Of a stretch of DNA of 64,000 nucleotides, positions 28,128 to 36,684 are shown piece by piece. Both the position numbers and the translations under genes were made by a program. The notes beneath the pieces are model-generated. The model had not been told where the DNA came from. It saw only the letters and a list, made by a program, of their open reading frames with translations, and ran no database searches. Location: positions 166,237 to 230,236 of the forward strand of contig NZ_JHYD01000009.1 in the NCBI RefSeq assembly GCF_000621505.1. Reading direction: 5' to 3'. The stretch comes from Ruminiclostridium cellobioparum DSM 1351 = ATCC 15832. GTDB lineage: Bacteria > Bacillota > Clostridia > Acetivibrionales > DSM-1351. Position 1 is the stretch's first letter, and each line of letters opens with the position of its first letter.

Positions 28128-28174
28128 AGGAGCCTGAATGGACCTACCTGTGGGTAAGTTCTATTCAGGCTCCT
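28128..28174 (-). terminator. Terminator of the SpoIID-like gene
   Basis: Stem AGGAGCCTGAAT / ATTCAGGCTCCT with an inner imperfect stem, followed on the minus strand by TTTAATC. Confidence 0.75.
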
Positions 28175-28198
28175 CTGTACGTAAATTTTGATCAATAA

Positions 28199-29860
28199 TT
28201 ATTTCTTCACTTCTATCCGGGTCCCGGTATAGTAATGAGTCAGTATTTCATCAAACTTAAAGCCGGCATCCGCCATGCCCTTGGCCCCCTCCTGGCTCAT
28301 TCCTACGGCATGGCCATAACCTTTTCCGGTGAAGATATATTCTGTGGGAGCTGCCCCAACTTCGGCAGTCTGCCCCTCGGCACCCACTATCGTCAGCTTT
28401 TCATCCGGCCCGGTACTTTTTGTCTCGCCGTCGGCTGTAACTACCGTCAGCTCTCCAAGCTGCTTCTTTTCTTCCTTGCCGTCCACCAGGACGATAACAT
28501 CCGAATTGGTTGTAACAGTATACCATTGACTGTATAATCCTAAAAATGTTCTGCAGCCGTCTTTTGTAAACTTAATCCCCTCCGGCTTTAGGGTGCCTTT
28601 GACTAAAATTTCTATAGGTCTGCCGGCATCTGACAGCTTGGTAACTTCTATACCGGTAACATTGCCTATATCATAATTCTTCAGCTTCTGACTGATTTCA
28701 TCGGCAGTAAAAGTCAATGTCCAGTTGTATTTGGGAGATTTCCCCGATTCATATTTATCCTCGACACTTTTCAGATAGGGAGCACCGCCCCACACATTTG
28801 AAGCATCCTCGGTCCAGCCGCCGCTGGAAGCGGAATAAACCGCTTCTATCAAACCGCCTTCATAAGTTATGACCATATCCTTCGTTTCATCAACAGCAGC
28901 ATTTGTAAATGCATTTTCAGAGCCCATCCCCTTATAGACCTGGCAGTGAATGTCATTACAGAGATTAAAACCATAATTTAAATGCGGGTTTGACTTGCCG
29001 GTTTTCGTCAGATTGAGGTAGGCATAGGTTCTGGCAGCCACCGCCTGCGCCTTGAGTGCCTCAACATTGGAGAAACTCTCTATTTCATTGGGAACCACAC
29101 CGTAAAGATACTCTTCCATGGGCAAGACGTTAATAATGGTCATATCGCTGCCGGCTGCCCTCAGGAATTCCACCTGCCCTCTGTATGTATTAAGCTTACC
29201 GGTTCCTATTTGTATGGGCTCACCCTCTGCAAGCGACCTGCCTCTTAAAAGTTTTTGTCCTGCCGCGTACATGAAAATAATATCGCCGGTATTTCCGTCG
29301 GCACCGCATATCCTTGTCTCAACATTATCAATTACGGTGCATTCCAGCTGTCCCAGTTTTTGCTTAACTGCCGCAATTGCACTCTCGGCTGCGGCATGGT
29401 CAAGATAGAAACCTGTCCAGATATTCCAGCCGTCGTCGGCAAATACGGGATATGCCGTAATTCCCTTCTGCTTATATGTATTTATGACCGGTAATGTTTC
29501 ATTATAGGTTTTATAAGTATTCTTCAGTTTCAAATGAAACGGGCCTATTGTTGGACTTCCTTCAGCTGCAGCAGACGTCAGATTTGCCCCGCTGCCTGAA
29601 AAGTAGCTGTCTTTTCTGATATTGATACTTTGACCCGGACTTGAGTTGAAAACCTGGGAATATGTATTTGCAGCGGCGTCATATGCGCTGTATGCCACAC
29701 CTTTATCCGCACTGATTATCATCTGGCTCTGTGCCCTTGAACCATAGTACAATCCGATTTTCACAATTTGATTCGAGGCTGCATAAGCATTAAAACGGTT
29801 AATCCCCGGAAAAACGGTTAAAAGTAATACTATGCTTAAAAATAAGCAAATTTTCTTCAT
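28199..29860 (-). CDS. SpoIID/LytB domain protein (peptidoglycan-acting, sporulation type)
   Basis: Related to SpoIID, the lytic transglycosylase of engulfment, and to LytB. It has 553 residues from ATG at 29860; that start has an AAGGAG site, and a longer in-frame reading would run through the adjacent dapA promoter region. Signal peptide residues 1-31 (ends AYA). A SPOR-like region near 150-190 (AYPVFADDGWNIWTGF) precedes the SpoIID domain (about 260-540). That domain has LPMEEYLYGVVPNEI, AQAVAARTYAY, SSSGGWTE and GKGYGHAVGMSQ. It is about 200 residues longer than classical SpoIID, with an inserted segment near 450-500, so it is likely a paralogue. Confidence 0.9.
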   Translation of the reverse strand: MKKICLFLSIVLLLTVFPGINRFNAYAASNQIVKIGLYYGSRAQSQMIISADKGVAYSAYDAAANTYSQVFNSSPGQSINIRKDSYFSGSGANLTSAAAEGSPTIGPFHLKLKNTYKTYNETLPVINTYKQKGITAYPVFADDGWNIWTGFYLDHAAAESAIAAVKQKLGQLECTVIDNVETRICGADGNTGDIIFMYAAGQKLLRGRSLAEGEPIQIGTGKLNTYRGQVEFLRAAGSDMTIINVLPMEEYLYGVVPNEIESFSNVEALKAQAVAARTYAYLNLTKTGKSNPHLNYGFNLCNDIHCQVYKGMGSENAFTNAAVDETKDMVITYEGGLIEAVYSASSGGWTEDASNVWGGAPYLKSVEDKYESGKSPKYNWTLTFTADEISQKLKNYDIGNVTGIEVTKLSDAGRPIEILVKGTLKPEGIKFTKDGCRTFLGLYSQWYTVTTNSDVIVLVDGKEEKKQLGELTVVTADGETKSTGPDEKLTIVGAEGQTAEVGAAPTEYIFTGKGYGHAVGMSQEGAKGMADAGFKFDEILTHYYTGTRIEVKK

Positions 29861-30008
29861 TTGTAACAAGCTCCTTGTCTTTTCGTCATTTTTTTTAGCT
29901 TGTTTCGACAAGGGATATTCTACCTCCTGCCTGAGTCGGAAATTGTAACAGAATTGAAATATGCCGCATATACTATAGTCATATACTATAAAAAGAGAGT
30001 AAAAGTAT

Positions 30009-30037
30009 TTGACACATTTACTCACCAATGATATGAT
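30009..30037 (+). promoter_or_regulatory. Promoter of the dapA operon
   Basis: TTGACA (30009-30014), 17 bases, TATGAT (30032-30037), ending about 20 bases before the riboswitch. Confidence 0.85.
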
Positions 30038-30057
30038 AAATGAAATAAATACGGTTT

Positions 30058-30229
30058 AGATAGAGGTGCGTTTTTTATAAGTATCTGCAATGAGGATTCT
30101 GGGGTCTTGTGATTTGCAGTCAAAGGAAAAAACGCCGAAGGTCATTACATCCCATTTCCTGTGTAATACCTGGTTTCAAGGTTAAGAGCCTTGTGACTGT
30201 CATCATAATGATGTGGTGGAGCGCTATCT
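30058..30229 (+). promoter_or_regulatory. Lysine riboswitch (L-box)
   Basis: Binds lysine and shuts off the downstream lysine genes. Signature blocks are in order: AGATAGAGGTGCG, AAAGGAAAAAACGCCGAAG, then a long arm ending GTGGTGGAGCGCTATCT. AGATAG (30058-30063) pairs with CTATCT (30224-30229) as P1. An intrinsic terminator follows at 30266-30290. Recognition is by memory of the conserved core; covariance search not run. Confidence 0.92.
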
Positions 30230-30265
30230 GTTTATTATAATTTCAGGTTATAATGCTTAAAACAG

Positions 30266-30290
30266 ACGTTGGCTCTTGCCAGCGTTTTTT
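30266..30290 (+). terminator. Riboswitch-controlled terminator
   Basis: Stem ACGTTGGC / GCCAGCGT, TCTT loop, then TTTTT, 70 bases ahead of dapA. The expected expression platform for transcription termination when lysine is bound. Confidence 0.85.
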
Positions 30291-30359
30291 AATTATATTT
30301 AAATTATATATTGCATATGGAAAAAAGGACAGCGTGTCACAGCGCAGACGGAGGTTATT

Positions 30360-31241
30360 ATGAGAAAACCAATTTTTACAGGATCAGGCGTTGCAATAGT
30401 TACTCCATTTACAAATGAAGGTACAGACTACAATAAACTTTCCGAATTAATTGAATATCAGATCAGGGAAGGCACCGATGCCGTAATTATAGTGGGCACC
30501 ACAGGCGAGGCGTCTACCATGTATGATGAAGAACATAAGGCAGCAATTAAATTTACTGTTGAAAAAGTTGCCGGAAGAATCCCGGTTATAGCCGGAACAG
30601 GAAGCAACCATACCGTACATGCAATAGAGCTGAGCAAATATGCCCAGGAAGTCGGAGCAGATGCAATACTGACTGTAACCCCTTACTACAATAAAACCAC
30701 TCAGAAGGGATTATATGAGCATTTCAAGCTTATAGCAAAAAGTATCAGCATTCCTGCCGTACTATATAACGTGCCTTCCAGAACAAACCTGAATATTGCT
30801 CCCGAAACCATCAAGGCATTGTCTGAAATTGACAATATCGTTGCAATCAAGGAATGCAACCTAGCTCAGGTGGGCGATGTTGTAAACCTCTGCGGTGAAG
30901 ATTTTACGGTGTATTCCGGAGAGGACGGAGCTATAGTCCCCTTCCTTTCCATGGGGGCAAAGGGTGTTATTTCGGTAATGGCAAATATCATACCTAAAGA
31001 CACTCACGATATTGTTGCAAAATATCTTTCCGGTGATGTTGAGGGCAGCCGGAAACTGCAGTTAAAGACTCTTGACCTTATTAAGGCTTTATTTGCTGAA
31101 GTCAGTCCCATTCCCATAAAAGCGGCAATGAACCTGCTCGGTATGAATGTGGGCAGCTGCAGACTGCCTCTGGTTGACATGTCCGAGAAGAATCTGGAAC
31201 TTCTTAAAAATGAACTGAAGAAATACGGCTTGCTTCAATAG
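30360..31241 (+). CDS. dapA: 4-hydroxy-tetrahydrodipicolinate synthase
   Basis: Condenses pyruvate with aspartate semialdehyde, first committed step to diaminopimelate and lysine. It has 293 residues. GTTGEASTM near 44-52, the tyrosine stretch LTVTPYYNK near 101-109 and the Schiff-base lysine in VAIKECN near 161-167 are intact. ATG at 30360 with GGAGG upstream. First gene of the riboswitch-controlled operon dapA-dapB-ACT protein. Confidence 0.97.
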   Translation: MRKPIFTGSGVAIVTPFTNEGTDYNKLSELIEYQIREGTDAVIIVGTTGEASTMYDEEHKAAIKFTVEKVAGRIPVIAGTGSNHTVHAIELSKYAQEVGADAILTVTPYYNKTTQKGLYEHFKLIAKSISIPAVLYNVPSRTNLNIAPETIKALSEIDNIVAIKECNLAQVGDVVNLCGEDFTVYSGEDGAIVPFLSMGAKGVISVMANIIPKDTHDIVAKYLSGDVEGSRKLQLKTLDLIKALFAEVSPIPIKAAMNLLGMNVGSCRLPLVDMSEKNLELLKNELKKYGLLQ

Positions 31242-31334
31242 GCGGCTTGCAGATTTGACATAATTGAAACAATAGTTACTTAAAATACTGTTTAACTAAT
31301 ATACTTATAATATAGATTAGGATGTGAAAAACAA

Positions 31335-32099
31335 ATGATCAATGTTTTACTAAGCGGATGCAATGGAAAGATGGGTCAGGTTATTACCAGGCTGGCTGAC
31401 GGCTTTAACGGATTAAAGATAGCTGCCGGATTTGATATAAATAATAATATAAATAACCCCTACCCTGTTTTTACTTCATTAAAGGAATGCAATGTAAAGG
31501 CCGATGTCATCGTGGATTTTTCAAACCCCAAAGCTTTCGGCGGTTTGATTGAATTTGCACAGGAGAGGAAAATCCCTGTTGTCATGTGCACCACCGGACT
31601 TTCCAGCGAGCAGACTCATGTTTTGAAAGATGAAGTATCAAAGCATATTCCTGTGTTTTTCTCAGCGAATATGTCCATAGGGGTTAACTTGCTTATTGAT
31701 CTGGTTAAAAAAGCTGCAAAGGTACTTGAAGGGCAGTTTGATATTGAAATTGTTGAAAAACACCACAATCAAAAAATCGATGCTCCCAGCGGTACGGCTC
31801 TGGCCATTGCGGACGCAATTAACGAAACATTGGAAGAAAAGTGTGAATACATGTATGACAGGCATTCCAGAAGAAAAAAACGCGGCAGGCAGGAAATCGG
31901 GATACATGCGGTTCGCGGCGGCACAATCGTAGGCGACCACTCGGTAATATTTGCAGGCAATGATGAAATAATTGAAATTAACCACACTGCCACGTCAAAG
32001 GAAATATTCGGCGTCGGTGCCTTAAAAGCCTCACTGTTTCTGGCGGCCAAAAGGCCCGGATTGTATTCAATGACTGATCTGATTGCTGAAATAAAATAA
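31335..32099 (+). CDS. dapB: 4-hydroxy-tetrahydrodipicolinate reductase
   Basis: Reduces the DapA product with NAD(P)H. It has 254 residues. The nucleotide-binding GCNGKMGQV lies at 8-16 and the catalytic HHNQKIDAPSGTAL at about 143-156. ATG at 31335, 93 bases after dapA, with a weak AGGATG ribosome site. Same operon as dapA. Confidence 0.97.
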   Translation: MINVLLSGCNGKMGQVITRLADGFNGLKIAAGFDINNNINNPYPVFTSLKECNVKADVIVDFSNPKAFGGLIEFAQERKIPVVMCTTGLSSEQTHVLKDEVSKHIPVFFSANMSIGVNLLIDLVKKAAKVLEGQFDIEIVEKHHNQKIDAPSGTALAIADAINETLEEKCEYMYDRHSRRKKRGRQEIGIHAVRGGTIVGDHSVIFAGNDEIIEINHTATSKEIFGVGALKASLFLAAKRPGLYSMTDLIAEIK

Positions 32100-32127
32100 A
32101 TTTTAACTTTTTAAGGAGGAAATTCTT

Positions 32128-32598
32128 ATGTCCAATAATTCGGTTACAAGTATGAGTACCCTGTACAATGTAGCACTGGTGACGGCAGACAATCTTCCGA
32201 ATGATATGCTGCTCATATCAGGAATGTTCAGTAAGATAGCAGAAGAAAACATAAATATTGATATGATCAGCCAATCCCCTCCTTATAAAGGAAAAATCAA
32301 TATTTCCTTCAGTATGCCGGCAGATAACATTGCCAGAGTCATAGCCCTGCTCAATGCATATAAAAGTTCCGTTCCCGACCTGCGGGTAGGCATTGATTCC
32401 AACAGCACCAAGATAAGCGTATTCGGCCAGGCCATGAAGGAAATACCCGGAGTTGCGGCACGGCTGTTCAGGCTCCTGGCAGCCAACGAAATAGAAGTAA
32501 AGCTTATCACTACTTCCGAAGTCGATATCTCTTTTCTTATTTATGATAAGGATACCGACAGGGCTGTATCGGCCATAAAGGAAGACTTCACGCTTTAG
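32128..32598 (+). CDS. Stand-alone two-ACT-domain protein (aspartate kinase regulatory-like)
   Basis: 156 residues without any catalytic domain. Two ACT-type units are visible, about 14-80 and 87-155; the second has KISVFGQAMKEIPGVAARLF and a TTSEVDISFLIY stretch. These closely resemble the C-terminal ligand-binding half of aspartate kinases (VGxGMxxxPGVAARxF, ISTSEI). ATG at 32128 with AAGGAGG. As the third gene of the lysine-riboswitch operon it probably senses lysine or threonine and may modulate the separately encoded aspartate kinase or a Dap enzyme. That role is inference. Confidence 0.85.
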   Translation: MSNNSVTSMSTLYNVALVTADNLPNDMLLISGMFSKIAEENINIDMISQSPPYKGKINISFSMPADNIARVIALLNAYKSSVPDLRVGIDSNSTKISVFGQAMKEIPGVAARLFRLLAANEIEVKLITTSEVDISFLIYDKDTDRAVSAIKEDFTL

Positions 32599-32659
32599 AT
32601 CAAAGCTCAGGCGGTAAGTATTTTACTTTGTTTGATATTGAATATTGTTTTTACATAAT

Positions 32660-32698
32660 GGAGCACTGTGCCTTTCAATAAGGTCAGTGCTCCTTTTA
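32660..32698 (+). terminator. Terminator of the dapA operon
   Basis: Stem GGAGCACTG / CAGTGCTCC followed by TTTTAT. Confidence 0.88.
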
Positions 32699-32730
32699 TA
32701 AGTCAAGATATTTTTTTATATTAATCTCTT

Positions 32731-33639
32731 TTATTTTTCTTCGGAATCATCAGATTCGGCCCTATTGCCCTCTTCCTCATAATCCTTTTTGTAGAAGCCT
32801 TCTCCGTCATCCTCTTCCTCATCGTCCTCTTCTTCCAGCTGTGCGGTTTGAGTAACCACATATTTCTTTATAATAGGATTGACATAGAAGTTATTCATCA
32901 AGCCTATAAAGCTGGGCAGCAGGAATATATAGAGAATACAGCCAATCAGCACATTAAAGAAGGCTGCATAAGCGATTGCTATGTTTAAAATGAAAAACAG
33001 CAGATTGGGCAGGAACTTGAGTATTGCAAAAATAAAAGCATTTTTGTAAATATTTTTAATGCTTAAATCTACTGTAACCAGCATGGGATAAATGTACAAA
33101 TGCATTATCACAAAAATTACAAGGGATAAGGATACAAAGGATGTGGCAGCAGTAAAGATCAATCCATTTTGACCGGCATAGAAATTAATTGCCAAACCCA
33201 GAATATACATTACGGCAAAATCTATAACAGTAATTGCCATACCCTGTTTAAAGTTTTTAACAAAGGTTTCCTTGAAATCCCACCATATGAAGGAGTGCTC
33301 TTCCCTTGAATAATTCCTCAGGATATAGGTAAAACCAGCCTGTACAGGTCCGAAGGCAATCACCGGCATCAAAGTTAGCAGTGCCGCTAGAAAGAGTCTG
33401 AGATAAAAATCACCTATCCCACCGGCGTCAAATTTAATTCTTTGCAAATAAACTTCTGCTATAAAAAAAGCAGCCAGCAATGCAGGAATATTAAATAAGA
33501 CAAACATCATGTTAACTCTGAGCAAATGCCAGAATTTACGCTTTAGTACTTCAAAAAATATAAAAAATCTCGGCTTGGGAGGAGCGTCCTTATCTACTCC
33601 AGGGCCCGGTTTATTGTAGTTTGCACTGAATAACCCCAC
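32731..33639 (-). CDS. DUF624 (YesL-type) membrane protein
   Basis: 302 residues from a GTG at 33639, chosen because AAAGGAGAG precedes it. Five to six predicted membrane segments lie between about 40 and 250; the middle part (HSFIWWDFKETFVKNFKQG) matches the DUF624/YesL pattern. The C-terminal 45 residues are strongly acidic (EEEDDEEEDDG). YesL proteins usually sit with sugar ABC genes, but here none is adjacent. Function unknown. Confidence 0.85.
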   Translation of the reverse strand: MGLFSANYNKPGPGVDKDAPPKPRFFIFFEVLKRKFWHLLRVNMMFVLFNIPALLAAFFIAEVYLQRIKFDAGGIGDFYLRLFLAALLTLMPVIAFGPVQAGFTYILRNYSREEHSFIWWDFKETFVKNFKQGMAITVIDFAVMYILGLAINFYAGQNGLIFTAATSFVSLSLVIFVIMHLYIYPMLVTVDLSIKNIYKNAFIFAILKFLPNLLFFILNIAIAYAAFFNVLIGCILYIFLLPSFIGLMNNFYVNPIIKKYVVTQTAQLEEEDDEEEDDGEGFYKKDYEEEGNRAESDDSEEK

Positions 33640-33860
33640 GCGCAACTCTCCTTTTCTTTTTTCACAGTCATAAATACTATGCTGATATGATAATAAGTAT
33701 TTTACCAATACTGTGAGCTTCCTTCAACACATTTTGAAAAAATACTTAATTTATTTACAATTTGTTAACTGACTTAAGACACATGAAAAATCAGTATATT
33801 CAGTATATATGGGATTTTAAAAATATTTTGCACTAATTTCGTATTTTTTATAAATTATTA

Positions 33861-33889
33861 TTGACACTCTCAGTATATCCTAGTATAAT
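33861..33889 (+). promoter_or_regulatory. Promoter of tRNA-Leu
   Basis: TTGACA (33861-33866), 17 bases, TATAAT (33884-33889), perfect consensus 40 bases before the tRNA; a GATGCG/CGCATC hairpin lies in the leader. Confidence 0.9.
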
Positions 33890-33929
33890 CATACTTGCTG
33901 ATGCGGGAACGCATCAAAACACCGTAAAT

Positions 33930-34012
33930 GCGATCGTGGCGGAACTGGCAGACGCGCACGTTTGAGGGGCGTGTGGGAGACCGTATGGGTTCAAGTCCCA
34001 TCGATCGCACCA
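33930..34012 (+). tRNA. tRNA-Leu (anticodon GAG)
   Basis: 83 bases with encoded CCA and a long variable arm (class II). Acceptor GCGATCG/CGATCGC, anticodon loop TTGAGGG, T-arm GGGTTCAAGTCCC. Confidence 0.95.
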
Positions 34013-34014
34013 AT

Positions 34015-34046
34015 AAAAAACCATCGAGTATTCGGTGGTTTTTTTG
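34015..34046 (+). terminator. Terminator of tRNA-Leu
   Basis: Stem AAACCATCGA / TCGGTGGTTT followed by TTTTG. Confidence 0.85.
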
Positions 34047-34051
34047 TGTCC

Positions 34052-34128
34052 GTTTATTGGGACTTGAACCCGGGAGGGCTCGGAGCGTTTAGAAAATGTC
34101 CTCAATGGACATTTTTAGCTTCGAGCAG
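34052..34128 (-). repeat. tRNA-like T-arm fragment with a long hairpin
   Basis: On the minus strand a complete T-arm, GGGTTCAAGTCCC, ends at about 34055 but no acceptor or anticodon arm surrounds it. Just before it a compound hairpin pairs GCTCGAAGC with GCTCCGAGC and AAAATGTCC with GGACATTTT. Looks like a broken tRNA-derived sequence next to the intact tRNA-Leu. Confidence 0.6.
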
Positions 34129-34136
34129 GAATATTG

Positions 34137-34319
34137 TTAGTTCTGCTTTCTTACAGTCCTATATTCATCATTAAACTGAAAATAGGGACAATTATTAAAA
34201 GTGTTTCTGAGAAATTGACTCATTTCATCTTCATCCAGATTAACTTCACATTGATAGCAGTTAAATTCATCATCATAAATATAGTTTATACAGCATTCAC
34301 AATTTGTTTTGCCTTTCAT
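34137..34319 (-). CDS. Small cysteine-containing protein, DUF6472-like
   Basis: 60 residues from ATG at 34319, chosen for the GAGG site before it and because homology appears to begin there. Four cysteines in CECC and YQC-type pairs plus CPYF suggest a metal-binding or disulfide mini-protein. The pattern NYIYDDE, NLDEDEM, CPYFQFNDEYRTVRKQN resembles the DUF6472 family of Clostridia as I remember it. Function unknown. It lies downstream of the transglutaminase gene (77 bases) in the same direction. Confidence 0.8.
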   Translation of the reverse strand: MKGKTNCECCINYIYDDEFNCYQCEVNLDEDEMSQFLRNTFNNCPYFQFNDEYRTVRKQN

Positions 34320-34396
34320 CCTCAAGCCTCCCCGCCAGTAGTATCTTTTTCTCTTTTTCTCTCTATGGTAGCATTTTAGTAGCTTTAACACATATT

Positions 34397-35200
34397 TCAA
34401 TTGCTTATTAAAGTATTAATGGAATAGTAGTCCTCTCTCGAACCGGGTGAGAAACTGTAATACTGGCTGCTAAGATACTTGAAATTCATACGTTTGGCCG
34501 ATGGCAGCAAATAGGCTGAAATTGTCGATCCCCTTCGCCGTCTCCTGTTCAGTGCTTCAATTATTCTGTCTCCCGAGGTTATACCTATACCGTGTCCATA
34601 ATACAGACCATTCTCCAATAAAAAAACATTTTCACCCTGCCACTCAGGCTTCAGAGGATCAACATCAGGATTTTTAAAATACCTGCAATCCCCCGGCAGA
34701 TAATCGGCTACCCTCATATAGTCCACTATTCCCATATCATTGTCCAGGTGCTGCCAATTCATAAGATATATCCTTGGAAACATTCTGTTGAACAATGCTT
34801 CCGGCAGTACATCAACCAGTGCCTTATAATATACGATAACCATTGCCGTAGCACATTCGGTACCGTATTTAGAACTGTTTATGTATATATCCTTTATGGC
34901 ATCCGAAGGTTTGACTCCGCTTTTTAATTCAAAGCCCCCTTCACCCGTTCTGTACCAGAACTCCGGATTGCATCTGGACTTTCTGAAAACCAAAAAATCC
35001 ATACGGCTTCTATTCAGGTCTTTAGCAGCATTTACAATACTTCTTCTCAGGGTCAGTTCAAATTTAAGTTCATTCAGAGAACTATAATTATAAACCTGGC
35101 TGCTGGTCATTAAAATACTTAAAGTTTTTCCTTCGACAGTGTTTGTTCCATATTGACCAAGAATACTTGAGTCAACCGGGTTACCGTTTATTCTAATCAT
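34397..35200 (-). CDS. tgl: Protein-glutamine gamma-glutamyltransferase (spore coat transglutaminase)
   Basis: Cross-links spore coat proteins by Gln-Lys isopeptide bonds. It has 267 residues from ATG at 35200. The active-site Cys is in TECATAMVI (Cys116), the same position as in Bacillus Tgl. LGDCLYF-like GDCRYFKNPDVDP, WQGENVFLL and YYGHGIGI also match the family, the last holding the active-site His. The start overlaps the stop of the preceding unrecognised gene by 8 bases, so the two are translated together and probably act together in the spore. Confidence 0.95.
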   Translation of the reverse strand: MIRINGNPVDSSILGQYGTNTVEGKTLSILMTSSQVYNYSSLNELKFELTLRRSIVNAAKDLNRSRMDFLVFRKSRCNPEFWYRTGEGGFELKSGVKPSDAIKDIYINSSKYGTECATAMVIVYYKALVDVLPEALFNRMFPRIYLMNWQHLDNDMGIVDYMRVADYLPGDCRYFKNPDVDPLKPEWQGENVFLLENGLYYGHGIGITSGDRIIEALNRRRRRGSTISAYLLPSAKRMNFKYLSSQYYSFSPGSREDYYSINTLISN

Positions 35201-36170
35201 TCTGATTCCCCACCATCCTCTCAGCCATCTCAATTTGCTTTTCCAAAGGACTATGGAGCCATTTGCTCCACTTATACCTGTCAGAGCGGCAAAGATAATC
35301 GGAACAGTTTGAAAGCAGCAGTTTTACATCATCATCGAGCTTGTTGAAGTTATCCAGATATGTAACCTCTTCCTTGCGCAGGGCTCTGGACTGCTCCGCC
35401 ATAATACCGCCGGCAGGTCTCTGCAGATACTTGGCCTCCAGGGAAACCGCATATCTCAACGGATCTATTGTCTGTTGATTTGAAGAACCTGTGAAATATA
35501 AAAAATTCTGATTCCTGTTGATCCATCTCGACGCAATCTGATGCTGTTTCCTGGCATCATTACTCCTGTTGTCAATGTCAGGTATGAAATTTAAAAATTT
35601 CCGGGCAAGTTCAACGTCTTTTGGATTGGCGGAACGCAATCTGTTAGCCAGAGTATTCAAATTTTGCGGATTCAGGGTCTCAAAAAATACCCAGGTCAGA
35701 TCATAAGTATACGACCCTTTTCTGTGACGGTCAAATATAAGATTTTCAACAGTTCTCAGACAGCTTCTGTCGTTATATAACTTGCAAAGAACAATTGCCG
35801 AAGTGTCAAGAACCTGGTCGAATTCGTCGCTCAGTCCGTCCTCTGAATAACCCGACTCCAGTATCCACCTGGCAGCTGCAAGATTATCCTGTATATTTCC
35901 GGACTGCAGCCTGTCAGAATCAAGCTCTTCATCTGCCAGCACCTGGTTTATGAGATCCAGTGCATACTTGTTCCGGTTGTTCAAGCGTTCATTGAGCCCG
36001 ATATTATTAATTTCGTTGTGAAGTACAAAAAGTGAAGGAAATTGTAAATTCCTTTGATTAAGTGACTTCAGTGCCTCTTCAACATTGTTGTCTACCATAT
36101 CTCGAAAAATTGTTGCCAATTTATCGCTTCCGTAATAAATCCTTATTTCATCAAATAATGCAATACTCAT
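35193..36170 (-). CDS. Unrecognised protein co-translated with tgl
   Basis: 325 residues, soluble, no signal peptide or membrane segment. Helix-rich with many Leu/Asn/Asp/Arg; the middle (SYTYDLTWVFFETLNPQNLNT and LARKFLNFIPD) suggests repeated helical pairs. The C-terminal part has a Cys-rich spot (LLLSNCSDYLCRSD) and Gln/Lys residues that could be transglutaminase targets. ATG at 36170 with GAGG. It overlaps tgl by 8 bases in a two-gene unit, so a spore coat or coat-assembly protein is the best guess from context. I do not recognise the family with certainty. Confidence 0.8.
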   Translation of the reverse strand: MSIALFDEIRIYYGSDKLATIFRDMVDNNVEEALKSLNQRNLQFPSLFVLHNEINNIGLNERLNNRNKYALDLINQVLADEELDSDRLQSGNIQDNLAAARWILESGYSEDGLSDEFDQVLDTSAIVLCKLYNDRSCLRTVENLIFDRHRKGSYTYDLTWVFFETLNPQNLNTLANRLRSANPKDVELARKFLNFIPDIDNRSNDARKQHQIASRWINRNQNFLYFTGSSNQQTIDPLRYAVSLEAKYLQRPAGGIMAEQSRALRKEEVTYLDNFNKLDDDVKLLLSNCSDYLCRSDRYKWSKWLHSPLEKQIEMAERMVGNQND

Positions 36171-36254
36171 ACAATACTTCCTCTTTCATAATATCGTATG
36201 TAATCATTATATGATAACAATCTTATAAGTTTACAAATTACGGTTAAAACATTC

Positions 36255-36542
36255 TTACTTTAAATTTATAAAAAATTTTAAAATGCCTAATGTTTTTGTT
36301 ATCTGGGTGTTTGCAAGCTTTGTTTCATATGTAGAGAACAGGACATAATTATGTCTTTCAGTTACAGGCTCCGCCAGAAGATCGGATATTTTTGAAATTG
36401 CTTTTCCCAACGTACCCTGGGAGTTATAGTTCAACTGATCTGCAAGTCTGCCGTTGACCCAGGAATTGTAATCTGCCTGGGACGGGTTGGTCAAAGCCAA
36501 TATAAAAATTAAGATTGCTATGATTGCAAGAAATTTTTTCAA
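36255..36542 (-). CDS. Small exported protein, DUF4359-like
   Basis: 95 residues from a TTG at 36542 with GGGAGG in front. N-terminal membrane anchor or signal (KKFLAIIAILIFILALTNPS), then a short extracytoplasmic domain; the NPS-x-x-DYxxW start, RxNYVLFS and YLGILKFF-type end resemble DUF4359. Function unknown. Lies upstream of tgl's partner in the same direction with an 84-base gap. Confidence 0.78.
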   Translation of the reverse strand: MKKFLAIIAILIFILALTNPSQADYNSWVNGRLADQLNYNSQGTLGKAISKISDLLAEPVTERHNYVLFSTYETKLANTQITKTLGILKFFINLK

Positions 36543-36684
36543 AATACACCTCCCGTTATCCTAAAGAATAAATATTATTTACAGCGTTTCCAAATAATGT
36601 ATATAATAAAACAAATATGCTGGAAAGTATAAAAAGCTGCTGCCTATTTTTTCAAGTAAACAATTCCGGTACAATGAGAGCTTT

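Noticed and set aside
33914..34105. Short frames across tRNA-Leu
   Set aside because: They overlap the tRNA gene and its terminator.
34052..34128. A second functional tRNA on the minus strand
   Set aside because: Only the T-arm is complete; no acceptor, D-arm or anticodon arm can be drawn.
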